Below the pieces are notes generated by a model that was not told the origin of the DNA, did no database searches, and saw nothing but the letters and a program-made list of their open reading frames with translations. Positions 34,861-43,632 of a stretch of DNA of 64,000 nt are shown piece by piece; within the stretch, counting starts at the first letter, position 1, and each line of letters opens with the position of its first letter. This stretch comes from JACVRW01 sp963734365 (GTDB lineage: Bacteria > Actinomycetota > Thermoleophilia > Solirubrobacterales > Thermoleophilaceae). Location of the stretch: contig CAVTGV010000007.1 of NCBI GenBank assembly GCA_963734365.1, positions 186,001 to 250,000 on the forward strand. The letters run 5' to 3'. The translations under genes were made by a program, and so were the position numbers.

Positions 34861-35820
34861 ATGCCGCCAAGGCGGGTTATCGGGATTGATGCGGGCGGGA
34901 CGAAGCTTCTCGGGGGGGTCGTCGACGAGGCGCTCGTGGTCCACCACCGTGTGCACCGGACCTGGCGCGGAGCCGATCGTCAGGAGACATTGGACATATT
35001 CACGGGCGCCGTGGAGGAGGTGCGCGCGGCTGCTCCCGACGTCCAGTCGGTGGGCTTCGGGATACCGGCGCTGGTGGAGTGGCGCACCGGCATGTCGCGC
35101 TGGTCCAACCATCTGCCGCTGGACGACGTCCGCTTCGCCGACCTCATGAGCGAGCGCGTAGGGCTGCCGGTGGTGGTGGACAACGACGGCAACGCCTCGG
35201 TGCTGGCCGAGGCCCGTGCGGGCGCCGCGCGGGGCGCCGAGAACGTGGTGATGATCTCCCTCGGCACCGGGATCGGCACGGGCCTCTACCTCAACGGAGC
35301 GATCTACCGGGGTGCGTCCGGCCTGGGCGCCGAGCTGGGTCATACGGTGCTCGAGCTGGACGGCGCGGACTGTCCGGGGGCGTGCCCCGGGAGGGGCTGC
35401 TTCGAGACGCTCGTGTCCGGCAGGGCGATCGGGCGCGAGGGCGAGCGCCTGGCGCGCGAGCTCCCGGATTCGGAGCTCGGCCGCCGGCTCGGCGGCGGGG
35501 TTGAGATCACGGGCGGCATCGTCACCGAGCTCGCCCACGACGGCGACCCGGCCGCCCGCTCGGCCCTCGAGAACGTGGGACGGCGGCTGGGCTACGGGCT
35601 CGTCGGGGTGGTCAACCTCTTCAACCCGGAGGTGATCGTGATCGGCGGCGGGGCGGTCCGTGCGGGCGAGCTGCTGCTCGAGCCGGCCCGCGCGGTGGTG
35701 GCCCAGCGGGCGCTGCCGCCCGCCCGCGAGGGGGTCCGGATCGTCCCGGCTCACTTCGGTGACGAGGCGGGGATGATCGGGGCTGCTCTGTTGACACTCG
35801 ACGGAGAGCGCAACGAGTGA
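34861..35820 (+). CDS. ROK-family sugar kinase (glucokinase-like)
   Basis: A 319-residue kinase with the ROK phosphate loop IGIDAGGTKLLGGVV, catalytic Asp in VVDNDGNASVLAEA, adenine site SLGTGIGTGLYLNG, and the zinc site HTVLELDGADCPGACPGRGC typical of ROK kinases. The downstream IVIGGGAVRAGELLLEPAR is the C-terminal nucleotide loop. Substrate is most likely glucose, by similarity to actinobacterial GlkA, but other hexoses cannot be excluded. A TATA-rich stretch at 34847-34853 may serve both this gene and the divergent LCP gene. It overlaps rsmI by GTGA. Confidence 0.88.
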   Translation: MPPRRVIGIDAGGTKLLGGVVDEALVVHHRVHRTWRGADRQETLDIFTGAVEEVRAAAPDVQSVGFGIPALVEWRTGMSRWSNHLPLDDVRFADLMSERVGLPVVVDNDGNASVLAEARAGAARGAENVVMISLGTGIGTGLYLNGAIYRGASGLGAELGHTVLELDGADCPGACPGRGCFETLVSGRAIGREGERLARELPDSELGRRLGGGVEITGGIVTELAHDGDPAARSALENVGRRLGYGLVGVVNLFNPEVIVIGGGAVRAGELLLEPARAVVAQRALPPAREGVRIVPAHFGDEAGMIGAALLTLDGERNE

Positions 35821-36638
35821 CCGGCCGGCTGGTGGTCTGCCCGACCCCGATCGGCAACCTCGAGGACGTGACGCTGCGCGTGCTCGCCGCGCTGCGGGAG
35901 GCGGACGTCGTGGCCTGCGAGGACACGCGCCGGACCCGGATCCTGCTCGACCGCTACGGGGTCAAGGCCACGCTTCTCTCCTACCACGAGCACAACGAGA
36001 AGGCCCGTGCCGCGGAGCTCGTGCGGCGGATGCGTGACGGCGCGGTGGTGGCTCTCGTCTCGGATGCCGGCATGCCGCTCGTCTCCGATCCGGGCTACGT
36101 GCTCGTGCGCGCCTGCGTGGCGGCCGGGCTGCCGGTGGAGGTGCTGCCCGGCCCGTCGGCCGCGATCACCGCTCTGGTGGCCTCGGGCCTGCCGGGCGAC
36201 GAGTGGCGCTTCCACGGCTTCCTCCCGCGAAAGAAGGGGGAGCTGCGCCGCGAGCTCTCGGAGCCGGGCGGGACGCTGGTGGCCTTCGAGTCGCCGCGCC
36301 GGGTGCCGGCCACGCTCACCCTGCTGGCCGAGATCGAGCCGGCGCGCGAGGTGGCCGTCTGCCGCGAGCTCACCAAGGCCCACGAGGAGATCGTGCGGGG
36401 TACTGCGGCGGAGCTGGCGGCGCGCTACGCGGACGCGCCGCCTCGAGGCGAGGTCGTGCTGGTGATCGGCCCGGCCGGGAGCGGCGAGGGCGGGACCGGT
36501 GCCGAGCCGGCCGGCCTCGACGCCCTGCGCCGCCTCGTGGACGCCGGCGCGCACCCGCGCCGGGCGGCCTCGGTGGTGGCCGAGCTGACCGGTGGGAGCG
36601 CCAACGCGCTGTACGCGGCGCTCACGTCGGGTGATTGA
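35817..36638 (+). CDS. rsmI: 16S rRNA (cytidine1402-2'-O)-methyltransferase
   Basis: Methylates C1402 of 16S rRNA at the ribose, using SAM. The 273-residue tetrapyrrole-methylase-fold protein shows VVCPTPIGNLEDVTLRVLAA, CEDTRRTRILLDRYGV, ALVSDAGMPLVSDPGYVLV and LPGPSAAITALVASGLPGDE, then FHGFLPRKKGE, all standard for RsmI. GTG start inside the ROK gene's stop (GTGA). Confidence 0.95.
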   Translation: MTGRLVVCPTPIGNLEDVTLRVLAALREADVVACEDTRRTRILLDRYGVKATLLSYHEHNEKARAAELVRRMRDGAVVALVSDAGMPLVSDPGYVLVRACVAAGLPVEVLPGPSAAITALVASGLPGDEWRFHGFLPRKKGELRRELSEPGGTLVAFESPRRVPATLTLLAEIEPAREVAVCRELTKAHEEIVRGTAAELAARYADAPPRGEVVLVIGPAGSGEGGTGAEPAGLDALRRLVDAGAHPRRAASVVAELTGGSANALYAALTSGD

Positions 36639-36674
36639 GCTCGGCCGGTCCTCGGCGTCCGCTCCGGGACCGGG

Positions 36675-36680
36675 TAATCT
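36675..36680 (+). promoter_or_regulatory. Putative -10 (TAATCT) of the ArsR-AHSA1-MFS operon
   Basis: TAATCT lies 8 nt before the ATG at 36689, in leaderless spacing, and overlaps the left arm of the palindrome at 36677. Confidence 0.5.
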
Positions 36681-36700
36681 ACAACTAGATGGTTGTAGAT
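36677..36700 (+). promoter_or_regulatory. Operator palindrome over the start codon of an ArsR gene
   Basis: atctacaac-tagatg-gttgtagat: perfect 9-bp arms, 6-nt spacer that contains the ATG. The arm overlaps the -10, so binding of ArsR would stop its own transcription. Confidence 0.7.
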
Positions 36701-37018
36701 GACCTGGCGGCCGAGGAGGTCGACGAGCTGTTCCGTGCACTGGCCGACCCGACCCGCCGCGACATCCTTCGCCGCTGCGTCGACGGCGAGCCGTCGGTCT
36801 CGCGACTCGCGCAGGCGTACCCGATGAGCTTCGCGGCCGTGCAGAAGCACGTCGCCGTGCTGGAGCGGGCCGGTCTGGTCACCAAGGAGCGGCGCGGGCG
36901 CGAGCAGCGCGTGCGCACCGATGCCGACGCGGTCGGCCGCGCGCGTCAGGCCCTCGACGAGCTCGAGAACACTTGGCGCGGGCGAGTGGAGCGGATGTCG
37001 GACCTCCTTCAACGATGA
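36689..37018 (+). CDS. ArsR-family regulator (SdpR-like)
   Basis: A 109-residue winged-helix protein: LFRALADPTRRDILRRCVDG, YPMSFAAVQKHVAVLERAGL and KERRGREQRVRTDADAV. No Cys metal site of the ArsR/SmtB kind; the single Cys is in RRCVDG. It heads an operon with an AHSA1 protein (10-bp gap) and an MFS exporter (GTGA overlap). The operator overlaps its own start codon, so autoregulation is likely. Confidence 0.92.
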   Translation: MVVDDLAAEEVDELFRALADPTRRDILRRCVDGEPSVSRLAQAYPMSFAAVQKHVAVLERAGLVTKERRGREQRVRTDADAVGRARQALDELENTWRGRVERMSDLLQR

Positions 37019-37028
37019 GAGGAACTGA

Positions 37029-37514
37029 ATGAGCGTCACCAGCGTCGACACTGACTACGACACCCTGACCATCACTCTGATCGCCGACTTCGAGACTGCA
37101 GTCGATCAGGTGTGGGAGCTGTGGTCGGATCCGCGGAAGCTCGAGCGCTGGTGGGGCCCGCCGGGCTATCCGGCGACCTTCGGGAAGCACGACCTCACGC
37201 CGGGCGGTGAGGTCACGTACTTCATGACCGGTCCTGAGGGCGACAAGCACCACGGCCTGTGGCGGGTGACTGCGGTCGATCCGCCGACCTCATTGCGGTT
37301 CGAGGACGTCTTCGCCGACGCGGACGGAACGCCGGTCGAGGACATGCCGGTCAGCACGGTCAGGGTCGACCTCACAGGGCGCGACGGCGGCACGCGGATG
37401 GAGATGCGGTCCGCCTTCGAATCGCGCGAGGACATGGACAAGGTGGTCGAGTCGGGCACCGTCGAGGGTTTGAAACAAGCCGTCAGCCAAATGGACAGCC
37501 TGGTCGGCGCGTGA
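37029..37514 (+). CDS. AHSA1/SRPBCC-domain protein
   Basis: A 161-residue helix-grip protein: LTITLIADFETAVDQVWELW, PRKLERWWGPPGYPATF (the usual RWWGP motif) and GTRMEMRSAFESREDMDKVV, EGLKQAVSQMDSL at the C-terminus. A strong match to the group found next to ArsR regulators. A ribosome site gagaggaac precedes the ATG. It overlaps the MFS gene by GTGA. It may bind the same hydrophobic compound that the exporter removes (inference). Confidence 0.9.
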   Translation: MSVTSVDTDYDTLTITLIADFETAVDQVWELWSDPRKLERWWGPPGYPATFGKHDLTPGGEVTYFMTGPEGDKHHGLWRVTAVDPPTSLRFEDVFADADGTPVEDMPVSTVRVDLTGRDGGTRMEMRSAFESREDMDKVVESGTVEGLKQAVSQMDSLVGA

Positions 37515-39151
37515 GCGAGGATCGCCAGCGGTGGCTGGCTCTCTATGTCCTCTGCGTCGGGATGCTCATGATCGTCCTCGACGCGACGATCGTGAACGTC
37601 GCCCTGCCGTCGATCCAGGAGGACCTGGGGTTCTCGCAGAACGACCTCGCGTGGGTGGTAAACGCCTACCTGATCGCATTCGGCGGCCTGCTCCTCTTGT
37701 CCGGCCGGATCGGCGATCTGGTCGGCCAGCGACGAATCTTCCTCATCGGACTCGGGGTCTTCACCTGTGCGTCCCTGCTCTGCGCCGTGGCGCAGAGCCA
37801 GGGCGTTTTGATCGGTGCGCGGTTCGTCCAGGGCGTCGGCGGAGCGCTCACGTCCGCGGTGATCCTGGGAATGATCGTGACGATGTTCCCGGAGCCCCGG
37901 GAGCAGGCGAAGGCGATCGGCGTCTACACCTTCGTCGCAGTCGCCGGCGGCTCGATCGGGCTCTTGCTCGGCGGGATCCTCACGCAGACGATCAACTGGC
38001 ACTGGATCTTCTTCGTCAACCTCCCGATCGGCATTGCTGCGGCGCTGTTCGCGGTCAGGCTCGTACCCGCTCGGGAGGGCATCGGGCTCAGGGCCGGCGC
38101 GGACATCCCCGGCGCCGCGCTGCTCACCGGCGGCCTGATGCTCGGCGTCTACACGATCCTCGGCGTTACCGAGGAGGGTTGGGGATCGAGCCAGACCTTG
38201 ATCCTGGGGGCGGCGTCGATCGCACTGCTCGCCGCGTTCATCCTCCGGCAGGCGCGGGTGGAGAATCCGCTCATGCCGCTGCGCCTGTTTCGCTCGCGCA
38301 ACGTCGCCGGGGCGAACCTGGTCCAGGCGCTGCTGGTGGTCGGGATGTTCGGCATGTTCTTCCTGGGCGCCCTCTACATGCAGCGGATCCTCGGCTATTC
38401 CGCGCTGAAGGTCGGACTCGCCTATCTGCCGATGACGGTGGTCATGGGCACGATGTCGTTCCGCTTCGCGGGCCAGCTCAACCTCAAGTACGGGCCCCAG
38501 GCGACGCTGATCCCCGCGATGGCGTTCATCGTGGCCGCGCTGCTGCTGCTCGCCCGCACGCCGGTCGACGCGACCTACGTCGTCGACCTGCTGCCGCCCA
38601 TGATCCTCATCGGTCTCGGGGCCGGTCTCGGCTTCCCGTCGCTCATGACGCTGGCGATGTCGGGGGCCACCGAGCGCGACTCGGGACTGGCGTCTGGGCT
38701 CGTCAACACGAGCGTCCAGGTGGGCGGCGCGATCGGGCTGGCGATACTCGCCACGTTCGCCACCGAACGCACGGACGCGCTGCTCGCCGACGGCGAGAGC
38801 GCCGCGGAGGCACTCAACGCCGGGTATCACCTCGCCTACCTGATCGCTGCGGGCCTCGTGGTCGCGGCGATCGCGATCGCGGTCACCGTCCTTCGTGAAG
38901 AGGCGCCCGAGCCTGCCGCCGCCGAGCCCGTCCCCCAACCAGCAGCCGAGCCTGTCCCCGCAGCTGTCCGCGAACCGGCGGTGGCGGTGGCCGCTGCGGG
39001 CGACGGCCCCGCGCTCACCGTGAACTACCTACCAGCCTCCATCGCCAATCCCTGCCAGGAGACGGGCCTACGGGTCACGATCGGCTGCGGCGGGTGCACC
39101 GCCACATCGCGAGCGGAGGTCTCGGTGCCCGCGGGTTCTGAAGGGGCGTAG
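37511..39151 (+). CDS. MFS drug exporter, DHA2 (EmrB/QacA) 14-helix family, with odd C-terminal tail
   Basis: A 546-residue transporter with about 14 hydrophobic segments. Motifs: LDATIVNVALPSIQEDLGFS, GGLLLLSGRIGDLVGQRRIF (motif A), GARFVQGVGGALTSAVILGM. It should expel hydrophobic drugs with proton influx. The last ~75 residues are unusual: a Pro/Ala/Glu-rich stretch followed by a short segment with four Cys (NPCQETGLRVTIGCGGC) absent from ordinary EmrB proteins. It is the last gene of ArsR-AHSA1-MFS and presumably controlled by ArsR. Confidence 0.9.
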   Translation: MSEDRQRWLALYVLCVGMLMIVLDATIVNVALPSIQEDLGFSQNDLAWVVNAYLIAFGGLLLLSGRIGDLVGQRRIFLIGLGVFTCASLLCAVAQSQGVLIGARFVQGVGGALTSAVILGMIVTMFPEPREQAKAIGVYTFVAVAGGSIGLLLGGILTQTINWHWIFFVNLPIGIAAALFAVRLVPAREGIGLRAGADIPGAALLTGGLMLGVYTILGVTEEGWGSSQTLILGAASIALLAAFILRQARVENPLMPLRLFRSRNVAGANLVQALLVVGMFGMFFLGALYMQRILGYSALKVGLAYLPMTVVMGTMSFRFAGQLNLKYGPQATLIPAMAFIVAALLLLARTPVDATYVVDLLPPMILIGLGAGLGFPSLMTLAMSGATERDSGLASGLVNTSVQVGGAIGLAILATFATERTDALLADGESAAEALNAGYHLAYLIAAGLVVAAIAIAVTVLREEAPEPAAAEPVPQPAAEPVPAAVREPAVAVAAAGDGPALTVNYLPASIANPCQETGLRVTIGCGGCTATSRAEVSVPAGSEGA

Positions 39152-39209
39152 TGCGATCTCCGCGCGAGCCTGACCCAGGCGCCGGAACCATCGATTCTCC
39201 CAACGGCTC

Positions 39210-39246
39210 GTAACGGAACGCCACCCGACCGTAACGGGACCGTTAC
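39210..39246 (+). promoter_or_regulatory. CGTAACGG direct and inverted sites upstream of the M23 gene
   Basis: cgtaacgg occurs at 39210-39217 and 39230-39237 (20 bp apart, two helical turns), and the second forms an inverted repeat gtaacgg-ga-ccgttac (39231-39246). Direct GTAAC repeats are known for the actinobacterial response regulator MtrA, which controls cell-wall peptidases; that link is only an inference. Confidence 0.45.
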
Positions 39247-39296
39247 AAACGCGCACGGGACAGCTACGGCCGCACCGAGATCCCGGAATCCCGCCG

Positions 39297-39302
39297 TACG
39301 GT
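39297..39302 (+). promoter_or_regulatory. Putative -10 (TACGGT) of the M23 gene
   Basis: TACGGT lies 7 nt before the ATG at 39310, again in leaderless spacing. Confidence 0.35.
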
Positions 39303-39309
39303 CGCGGAC

Positions 39310-40407
39310 ATGCGACCTCTTCCGCTCACCATCGCCCTCGCTCTCGCGCTGCTCGCGCCGCTGGCCGGAGCGCCACCCGCGCTGGCCGCGTGGACCTGGC
39401 CGCTGGCGGGGGAGGTGATCACGCCGTACCGAAACGGCGGCGATCCCTACGCCGGCGGCCAGCATCGCGGGGTGGACATCGCCGGCCCGGTCGGGGCGCC
39501 GGTGGTCGCGGCGGCCGGCGGCGAGGTCCTGTTCGCGGGCACCGCGGGATCGTCGGGAGTAACGGTGAGCATCCGGACGGCCGAGGGGTTCGACACCTCG
39601 TACCTTCACCTCTCGTCGCTCTCGGTCCGCAAGGGGGATCGGGTGAGCGCGGGCGGGCGCGTGGGCGCGGTCGGCACCACTGGCCGTCGCTCGGCCGAGC
39701 GGCCGCATCTGCACTTCGGGGTGCGGGTGTCGGGCAGCCGCCACGACTACCGCGATCCGCTGGCCTTCCTGCCGCCGCCCCCGGTCGCCGGGCCGCGGGA
39801 TCCTCTGCCTTCGCCGGTTCCCGCGGACGCGCCCGCGCGGGTCGCACCCGAGCCGCTGCCGCTTCCGGCGCCCGAGCCGGTCGTGTCGCCGGGGCCCCGG
39901 CGCGTGCCGGTGGGCCGACCGATCCCGGGCACCAGGCGGATCCCGGCGGCCCGGCGAGTACCCGCGGCCCGGCGAGCACCCCAGGCGCGGCGGGTGCCGG
40001 CCCCCGGCGGCGCGCGAGCCCCGGTGCCCGCGGCCACCGCAGCGCCCGAGGTCGCGGCGCGCCCCGCCGGCGCGGCGCGGGCAGCACCGAGACGGCCGCG
40101 GCCCGCCCCCGAGCCTCGGCACGAGACCGGCCGAGCGCCGCAGCCCGTCCACTCGGCCGCTGCCGGGATGGGACCGGGGCAGGCCGCGGGCCGTGAGCCT
40201 CACGCGCAGCCGGCGTCACGTGGGGAATCGTCGTTCGCGGCTCGCCCGGCCGGCTCGCAGGGACCTGACCTCGGCTGGGCCCTGGCCTGTCTGGGCCTTC
40301 TGCTCGCAGCAGGGATCCTCGGTCTCACCAGCGAGGGCCGCGATACGGCACGGCGGAGCGCCGGGAAGCTGTCGACCCTCCTCCGTCCCCTCACCGGCCG
40401 CGGTTGA
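39310..40407 (+). CDS. Secreted M23 (LytM) peptidase with Pro/Arg-rich tail and C-terminal membrane helix
   Basis: A 365-residue protein. Signal peptide ~1-27; LytM domain ~28-152 with zinc ligands in HRGVDIAGP (HxxxD) and HLHFGVRV (HxH), plus the typical GTTGRRSAERPHLHFG. It would cut peptidoglycan cross-links. Residues ~155-320 are low-complexity Pro/Ala/Arg, including short repeats of the RRVPAARR kind; a hydrophobic helix (LGWALACLGLLLAAGILGL) near the C-terminus should anchor it to the membrane. The basic tail may bind wall polymers. Control may involve the GTAACG sites upstream. Confidence 0.9.
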   Translation: MRPLPLTIALALALLAPLAGAPPALAAWTWPLAGEVITPYRNGGDPYAGGQHRGVDIAGPVGAPVVAAAGGEVLFAGTAGSSGVTVSIRTAEGFDTSYLHLSSLSVRKGDRVSAGGRVGAVGTTGRRSAERPHLHFGVRVSGSRHDYRDPLAFLPPPPVAGPRDPLPSPVPADAPARVAPEPLPLPAPEPVVSPGPRRVPVGRPIPGTRRIPAARRVPAARRAPQARRVPAPGGARAPVPAATAAPEVAARPAGAARAAPRRPRPAPEPRHETGRAPQPVHSAAAGMGPGQAAGREPHAQPASRGESSFAARPAGSQGPDLGWALACLGLLLAAGILGLTSEGRDTARRSAGKLSTLLRPLTGRG

Positions 40408-40431
40408 GGGTTCGCGTAGCATCGACCATGG

Positions 40432-41952
40432 ATGTCCTACTACGTCACCACGCCCATCTATTACGTGAACGGCGAGCCCCACCTGGGGCACGCTTACACG
40501 ACCATTGCCGCCGACGTCCTGGCGCGGCACATGCGGCAGAGGGGCGAGGACGTGTTCTTTCTCACCGGCACCGACGAGCACGGCGAGCCCGTGGCCCAGG
40601 CGGCCGAGAAGCTCGGCATCACGCCCCGCGAGCTGGGCGACGCCAACGCCGTGCGCTTCAAGGAGCTGGCCGCGCGCCTGGGTGTGACCAACGACTTCTT
40701 CATCCGGACCACGGACGCCGAGCACATGGCCAAGGTCGCCGAGGTGGTGCAGCGGATCCACGACAACGGCCACGTCTACGCGGGCCACTACGAGGGCTGG
40801 TACTGCCCGCGCTGCGCGGACTTCAAGACGGAGTCCGAGCTCGAGGAGGGCAACCGCTGCCCGATCCACAAGATCGTGCTCGAGAAGGAGAAGGAGGACA
40901 ACTGGTTCTTCCGGCTGTCGGCCTTCCAGGAGCCGCTGGAGCGGCTCTACGCCGAGCGTCCCGATTTCGTCAACCCTCAGGAGCGCTACAACGAGGCGCT
41001 GGCCTTCATCAAGGGAGGCCTGCTCGACTTCTCGCTGAGCCGGCAGCGGCTCAAGTGGGGGGTGGAGGTCCCGTGGGACCCGTCGCAGGTGATCTACGTC
41101 TGGATCGACGCGCTGCTCAACTACTACACGGCGCTCTCCTACGCGCGGCCCGGCGAGGACCTCACCGAGCGCTTCTGGCCCGCCACGGTCCACCTGGTCG
41201 GCAAGGACATCCTCAAGTTCCACGCGATCATCTGGCCGGCGCTCCTGATGGCGGCCGATCTCGAGGTGCCCAAGCACGTGTCCATCCACGGCTTCCTGCT
41301 GCTGGGCGAGCACAAGATGTCCAAGTCGCTCGGCAACGTGATCGAGCCCTTCCGCGTGGTCGACCTCTACGGCGCCGACGCTCTGCGCTTCTACCTCCTC
41401 CGCGAGGTCAGCTTCGGGGCGGACGGCGAGGTGTCGCCCGAGGCCTTCGAGGGGCGCTACAACAGCGAGCTCGCCAACGAGTACGGCAACCTCGCCAGCC
41501 GCACGCTGGCGATGATCGATCGCTACCGCGACGGAGTCGTGCCCGACGCCGAGCCCGCCGAGGCGCTGGTCGCGGAGTTCGACGGGCTCGCCGAGGCGGT
41601 TCAGGGCGGCTTGGACCGCTTCGAGCTCACGGCGGTGCTCGACGAGATCTGGAGGCGAATCAAGCTCCTCAATCGCTACGTCACGCAGGAGCAGCCCTGG
41701 CAGCTGTCCAAGGACGACGCCGAGGCGGCTCACCTCGACCAGGTGCTCTACAGCCTCGCCGAGGGTCTGCGCGTGGTGTCGGTGCTGGTGCATCCCTTCG
41801 TGCCCGAGTCCGCGGAGCGGCTCCTGGAGGCGCTCGGCCAGCCGGACCTGTCGCTGGAGCGGGCGCAGCTGGGGGCGGTCGCCGGCGGGGCGAGAATCGG
41901 GGAGCCCGGTCAGCTCTTCCCGAAGGTCGAGGCCGAGGCGCCGGCCGCGTAG
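40432..41952 (+). CDS. metG: Methionyl-tRNA synthetase
   Basis: Charges initiator and elongator tRNA-Met. The 506-residue protein has the class I HIGH motif as PHLGH (16-20), the zinc-knuckle region YCPRCADFKTESELEEGNRC, QVIYVWIDALLNYYTAL, GKDILKFHAIIWPA and HKMSKSLGN (KMSKS). There is no C-terminal tRNA-binding (EMAP-like) domain, as in other short actinobacterial MetRS. It opens metG-tatD-rsmA-ispE, a common order in Gram-positive bacteria. A -10-like TAGCAT lies 9 nt before the ATG. Confidence 0.96.
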   Translation: MSYYVTTPIYYVNGEPHLGHAYTTIAADVLARHMRQRGEDVFFLTGTDEHGEPVAQAAEKLGITPRELGDANAVRFKELAARLGVTNDFFIRTTDAEHMAKVAEVVQRIHDNGHVYAGHYEGWYCPRCADFKTESELEEGNRCPIHKIVLEKEKEDNWFFRLSAFQEPLERLYAERPDFVNPQERYNEALAFIKGGLLDFSLSRQRLKWGVEVPWDPSQVIYVWIDALLNYYTALSYARPGEDLTERFWPATVHLVGKDILKFHAIIWPALLMAADLEVPKHVSIHGFLLLGEHKMSKSLGNVIEPFRVVDLYGADALRFYLLREVSFGADGEVSPEAFEGRYNSELANEYGNLASRTLAMIDRYRDGVVPDAEPAEALVAEFDGLAEAVQGGLDRFELTAVLDEIWRRIKLLNRYVTQEQPWQLSKDDAEAAHLDQVLYSLAEGLRVVSVLVHPFVPESAERLLEALGQPDLSLERAQLGAVAGGARIGEPGQLFPKVEAEAPAA

Positions 41953-41967
41953 CGCCCGGAGCGCGCG

Positions 41968-42720
41968 GTGATCGACAGCCACTGCCATCTGGACGCCTGC
42001 GAGCCGCCGGACGCCGAGCTCGTGGCGCGGGCCCGGGCGGCCGGCGTCGGCCGGCTCGCCACCGTGGGCACGGACGGCCCCTCGATGGCGCGGGCCCTCG
42101 ACGCCGCGAGCAGTCACGACGAAGTCGTGGCGATCGTGGGCCGCCATCCTCACGAGACCGAGGGGTTCGACGCCCGAGCTCTCGAGGAGATCGAGGCTGC
42201 GGCAGGGCACCCGCGGGCGCGGGCGATCGGCGAGACGGGACTCGACTACTACCGCGACTACGCCCCACGCGAGGACCAGCGGCGCGCCTTCGAGGCCCAG
42301 CTCGAGCTCGCCGCCCGGATGAGGCTGCCGGTCGTGATCCACACCCGCGCGGCCGAGGACGACACGTTCGCGGTGCTCCGCGAGCACGGATCCGATCTGC
42401 CCGCGGTGATCCTGCACTGCTTCTCGGCGCCGGAGCGGCTCGACGAGTGCGTGGAACGCGGCTACTACTGCTCCTTCGCCGGGAACGTCACCTACCCCAA
42501 GGCCACCGGCCTGCAGGCCGCGGCGCGCGAGCTGCCCTCCGAGCTGCTGCTGGTCGAGACCGACTCCCCCTACCTCGCGCCGCAGCCGCTGAGGGGCAAG
42601 CCCAACGAGCCGGCCAACGTCACGCACACCGCGAGCTTCGTGGCGGATCTGCGCGAGGTGAGCTACGAGGCTCTCGAGCGCACGGTGGAGGCCAATGCGG
42701 AGGGGATATTCGGCCCGTGA
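41968..42720 (+). CDS. tatD: TatD-family metal-dependent DNase
   Basis: A 250-residue TIM-barrel hydrolase: IDSHCHLDA (HxH metal ligands), AIGETGLDYYRDYAPREDQR, VVIHTRAAEDDTF, ILHCFSAPERLDECVERGYY and LLVETDSPYLAPQPLRGKPN. Members show 3'-5' DNase activity. It starts at GTG 41968, 15 bp after metG, and overlaps rsmA by GTGA. Confidence 0.94.
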   Translation: MIDSHCHLDACEPPDAELVARARAAGVGRLATVGTDGPSMARALDAASSHDEVVAIVGRHPHETEGFDARALEEIEAAAGHPRARAIGETGLDYYRDYAPREDQRRAFEAQLELAARMRLPVVIHTRAAEDDTFAVLREHGSDLPAVILHCFSAPERLDECVERGYYCSFAGNVTYPKATGLQAAARELPSELLLVETDSPYLAPQPLRGKPNEPANVTHTASFVADLREVSYEALERTVEANAEGIFGP

Positions 42721-43599
42721 GCGGGCCGCCGGACCGGCCGACGCGCGACCTTCCTCGCCAGGCCAGCCTGCGCCGGCTGAGGGCCTTCGACGTGCAGCCC
42801 AACCGGGAGCTCGGCCAGAACTTCCTGATCGACGACAACATCCTCGGCGTGATCGGCCGCGCGGCCGAGCTCGACCCGGGAGACGTGGTGCTGGAGGTGG
42901 GAGGGGGGCTCGGCGTGCTGTCGGAGTACCTCGCTGCGCGGGTGGCGCACCTGCACGTGATCGAGGTGGACGGGTCGCTCGAGGCGCCGCTCCGCGAGGC
43001 CCTGGAGCCCTTTCCCAACGCCGAGCTGCACCTGGGCGATGCCGTGAGGATGGACCTCGCGGAGCTTGCTCCCGCGCCTGGCAAGGTGGTGGCCAACCTG
43101 CCCTACGGCGTCGCGGCCACGGTCATCCTCAAGTCGATCGCGGAGCTTCCCGGCGCGGAGCTGTGGGTCGTGATGGTCCAGCGCGAGGTGGGCGATCGCC
43201 TGGCGGCCGCGCCGGGACGCAAGAGCTACGGCGCCACGTCGGTGCTCGCCCAGCTGGCCTGCGAGGTGCGCTTGCTGCGCCGCGTGCCCCGCACGGTCTT
43301 CCATCCCCAGCCGAACGTCGACTCCGCGCTGTCTGCTGCTGCGCAGGCAGGCGCCGGCTCCGCCCGCCGAGCTGGTGGCGCTCGTGCACGCCGGCTTTGC
43401 CCATCGCCGCAAGGCGCTCGCCGGATCGCTGGCGCTCACGCCGGGCGCCACCCCGGACCTACGGGCTGTCACCCGCGCGGCGCTGGGCGGGCTGGGGCTG
43501 CCCGAGGACGCCCGGGCCGAGCGCCTGGCACCCGCGGATTGGCCGCGGCTGGCCGACGCGCTCGGTGCCGCGCGCCTGGCGCCCCTGAGCCCGCGTTGA
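42717..43599 (+). pseudogene. rsmA: 16S rRNA dimethyladenosine transferase RsmA, frameshifted as sequenced
   Basis: Dimethylates A1518 and A1519 of 16S rRNA. The N-terminal part has LGQNFLIDDNILGVI, VVLEVGGGLGVLSEYLA (SAM site) and VVANLPYGVAATVILKSI (NLPY catalytic motif), down to FHPQPNVDSAL. The C-terminal domain (ELVALVHAGFAHRRKALAGS to the stop) is in another frame. Length 883 nt is a multiple of three plus one; removing the T at ~43332 gives a run of Leu codons (DSALLLLRRQAP) and restores 293 aa. The gene is highly conserved, so an error in the CTG repeat is likely, though slippage at a real CTG repeat is possible. Confidence 0.9.
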
Positions 43600-43632
43600 G
43601 GCCCGCCCCGGCCGCGTCGTAGCCTCCTCGCC

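Noticed and set aside
39152..39309. A c-di-AMP (ydaO) riboswitch before the M23 peptidase, as in some actinobacteria
   Set aside because: I could not find the conserved ydaO core motifs; the -10 right before the ATG also leaves no room for a leader.
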